This document shows, piece after piece, positions 5,112 to 6,180 of a stretch of 6,180 nucleotides of DNA; within the stretch, counting starts at the first letter, position 1, and every line of letters starts with the position of its first letter. Position numbers and translations under genes: made by a program. The DNA comes from Candidatus Uhrbacteria bacterium (GTDB taxonomy: Bacteria; Patescibacteriota; Patescibacteriia; 2-12-FULL-60-25), in assembly GCA_016866635.1 (NCBI GenBank), contig VGLT01000050.1:1-6180 (forward strand), read 5' to 3'. The notes below the pieces were generated by a model. That model saw only the letters and a list, made by a program, of their open reading frames with translations. It was not told the origin of the DNA and did not search any database.

Positions 5112-6116
5112 CTAAGCAGCCATTTGCGCTATTTTTTGCTCTTTTAATTTAGCAATTTCGGCCGCAACTGCCATCACGGCCCGGATATCAGCGGAGCTCA
5201 TCTCTTGCAACCCTCGCAAGACCTCCCTGTTGACACCTGACAAGGATGATTGAACGCCTAATTTTGCTTCGTTCGTAAACCGTCGGAATCCAGACCAAGC
5301 CTCGCTCACTCGATTCTTTGCTTTTGCGTACGCGGTCCGTGCCCGCCATTCCAAGTTTTCCATTCCCTCCTCCACCTTGGCTACGACCTTCTCCTTGGCT
5401 GCCACCGCCTTATCAGCAACATACCGTCCTGCCTCTACTCCTGCCATCGCACCCATGAGCACCCCCGCTCCAACGGCTTCTGCACCCTTTTTCACTCCCC
5501 GACCAGCCGCGTAGGCTCCACTCTCCACAGCCATCGCTCCTTTCAGAGCTCCTGCAGCGACCGATTCCGCTCCGCTCTTTGCAACGCGTCCCGTCGCAAC
5601 TCCTACCTCCTTCCCCTTCTGAGCGACGTATTTTCCAGCCTCATAACCTGCTTTACCAGCTACATATCCAGCAGCCCCAACAGCCAATCCGGCAGCGGCA
5701 CCAGCCATAAGACCAGCCTTTCCAACCGCTTTCGCTCCGCGTGCAACCGCTTGCGCATCCTCCACCGTTCTTTGCCAATCTTTTTTTGCATAATCTGCAG
5801 TCGCCTCCGCAGCAATCGTTGCGCCACGACCAACCGCTTCGACTCCCTTCGCTGCGACCACGTCCGGGGCAAACGCCACTTGCTTGACCATATCTAACCC
5901 CTTGCCCAACACCTTACTGACTCCACCAAACAAACCACCAAAAAAGGATTTAGCCTTTTCTGCTCGGGCAGCAGCCACCTGTTCCACAGACATGTCCTTC
6001 TTTCTCATTTTCTCCGGAGCCTGATCGACTCTTGGTTGTTGGCCCTCGGCGTTCTTTCTCATCATGTGCGGAGCCTGATCGACTCTTGATTTTGGTCCTT
6101 CAACTCCTCTTGGCAT
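5112..6116 (-). CDS. Hypothetical Ala/Gly/Lys-rich glycine-zipper protein, 334 aa
   Basis: Function not recognised. Residues 6-41 are two tandem 18-residue units sharing RVDQAP-xxMRK. A hydrophobic, glycine-rich stretch (134-154) holds glycines at 135, 139, 143 and 147, then 150 and 154, then 157 and 161: a glycine zipper (GxxxG repeats) of a type that packs helices in membranes or oligomers. Residues 150-245 continue as imperfect Ala/Gly/Lys repeats with near-heptad spacing (GYEAGKYVAQKGKE, GAYAAGRGVKKGAE and VEAGRYVADKAVAAKE are related). Residues 255-334 are an ordinary amphipathic helical region with two Trp. There is no signal peptide. The composition resembles LEA-like or apolipoprotein-like amphipathic proteins, but that is only a resemblance. 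A promoter lies just upstream, and the 124-residue gene follows by 13 bases. The gene call is supported by full-length codon-consistent repeats; no Shine-Dalgarno is visible. Confidence 0.8.
   Translation of the reverse strand: MPRGVEGPKSRVDQAPHMMRKNAEGQQPRVDQAPEKMRKKDMSVEQVAAARAEKAKSFFGGLFGGVSKVLGKGLDMVKQVAFAPDVVAAKGVEAVGRGATIAAEATADYAKKDWQRTVEDAQAVARGAKAVGKAGLMAGAAAGLAVGAAGYVAGKAGYEAGKYVAQKGKEVGVATGRVAKSGAESVAAGALKGAMAVESGAYAAGRGVKKGAEAVGAGVLMGAMAGVEAGRYVADKAVAAKEKVVAKVEEGMENLEWRARTAYAKAKNRVSEAWSGFRRFTNEAKLGVQSSLSGVNREVLRGLQEMSSADIRAVMAVAAEIAKLKEQKIAQMAA
6015..6088. repeat. 54-base tandem duplication within the 334-aa gene
   Basis: A 20-base identical core (cggagcctgatcgactcttg) occurs at 6015-6034 and 6069-6088, exactly 54 bases apart. 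The surrounding bases are similar but diverged, coding two 18-residue units. The period is a multiple of three, so the frame is kept. Confidence 0.9.
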
Positions 6117-6141
6117 AAAATAATAACAATAAATGTTTAAA

Positions 6142-6159
6142 GATACAGGAATTGTATCA
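6142..6159 (-). promoter_or_regulatory. Extended -10 promoter with overlapping inverted repeat
   Basis: On the minus strand TGATACAAT (6159-6151) is an extended -10 matching TATAAT at 5 of 6 positions; no convincing -35 is present. Transcription would begin near 6143 and give an A/T-rich leader of about 27 bases before ATG 6116. The -10 lies inside a perfect 6-bp inverted repeat (gataca-ggaat-tgtatc, 6142-6158), a possible operator for the two-gene unit. Confidence 0.5.
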
Positions 6160-6180
6160 CACCTGGATCAAGAAGGAAAA

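Overview
The window is a compact bacterial segment in which every supported gene lies on the minus strand, so it reads from right to left. The protein set suggests a candidate-phyla-radiation (Patescibacteria) bacterium, inferred from: a MurD of divergent type (GTRGKST P-loop, NDTTATTPD motif), a single-domain translin/TRAX-family protein, short tightly overlapping glycosyltransferase genes, weak Shine-Dalgarno signals and moderate GC. This placement is inference from memory of family sequences. The standard code fits, since TGA, TAA and TAG all end plausible genes.

Right block (about 6180 to 4668): an extended -10 promoter drives two genes I cannot assign. One is a 334-residue Ala/Gly/Lys-rich protein with a duplicated N-terminal segment and a strong glycine zipper; the other is a 124-residue charged helical protein. 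A perfect 14-bp hairpin terminator follows.

Middle block (about 4690 to 4050): a murG remnant carrying only the 3' third of the gene begins inside that terminator hairpin and ends at its own small terminator. Next come a well-formed tRNA-Lys(TTT) promoter, the tRNA-Lys gene with an encoded CCA, and a perfect 15-bp hairpin terminator. An intergenic stretch rich in mutually exclusive hairpins then leads into the next operon.

Left block (4049 to 1): a five-gene operon with junctions of +8, -47, -13 (or -4) and -8 bases. The order is a GT4 glycosyltransferase, a TRAX-like translin-family protein, a GT2 glycosyltransferase, MurD, and a WecG/TagA/CpsF (GT26) glycosyltransferase cut by the window edge. 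Taken together this looks like a cell-envelope operon joining peptidoglycan precursor synthesis (MurD) to assembly of a lipid-linked glycopolymer (GT4, GT2, GT26). The translin-family protein, a nucleic-acid-binding family with the TRAX nuclease triad apparently intact, is the unexpected member.
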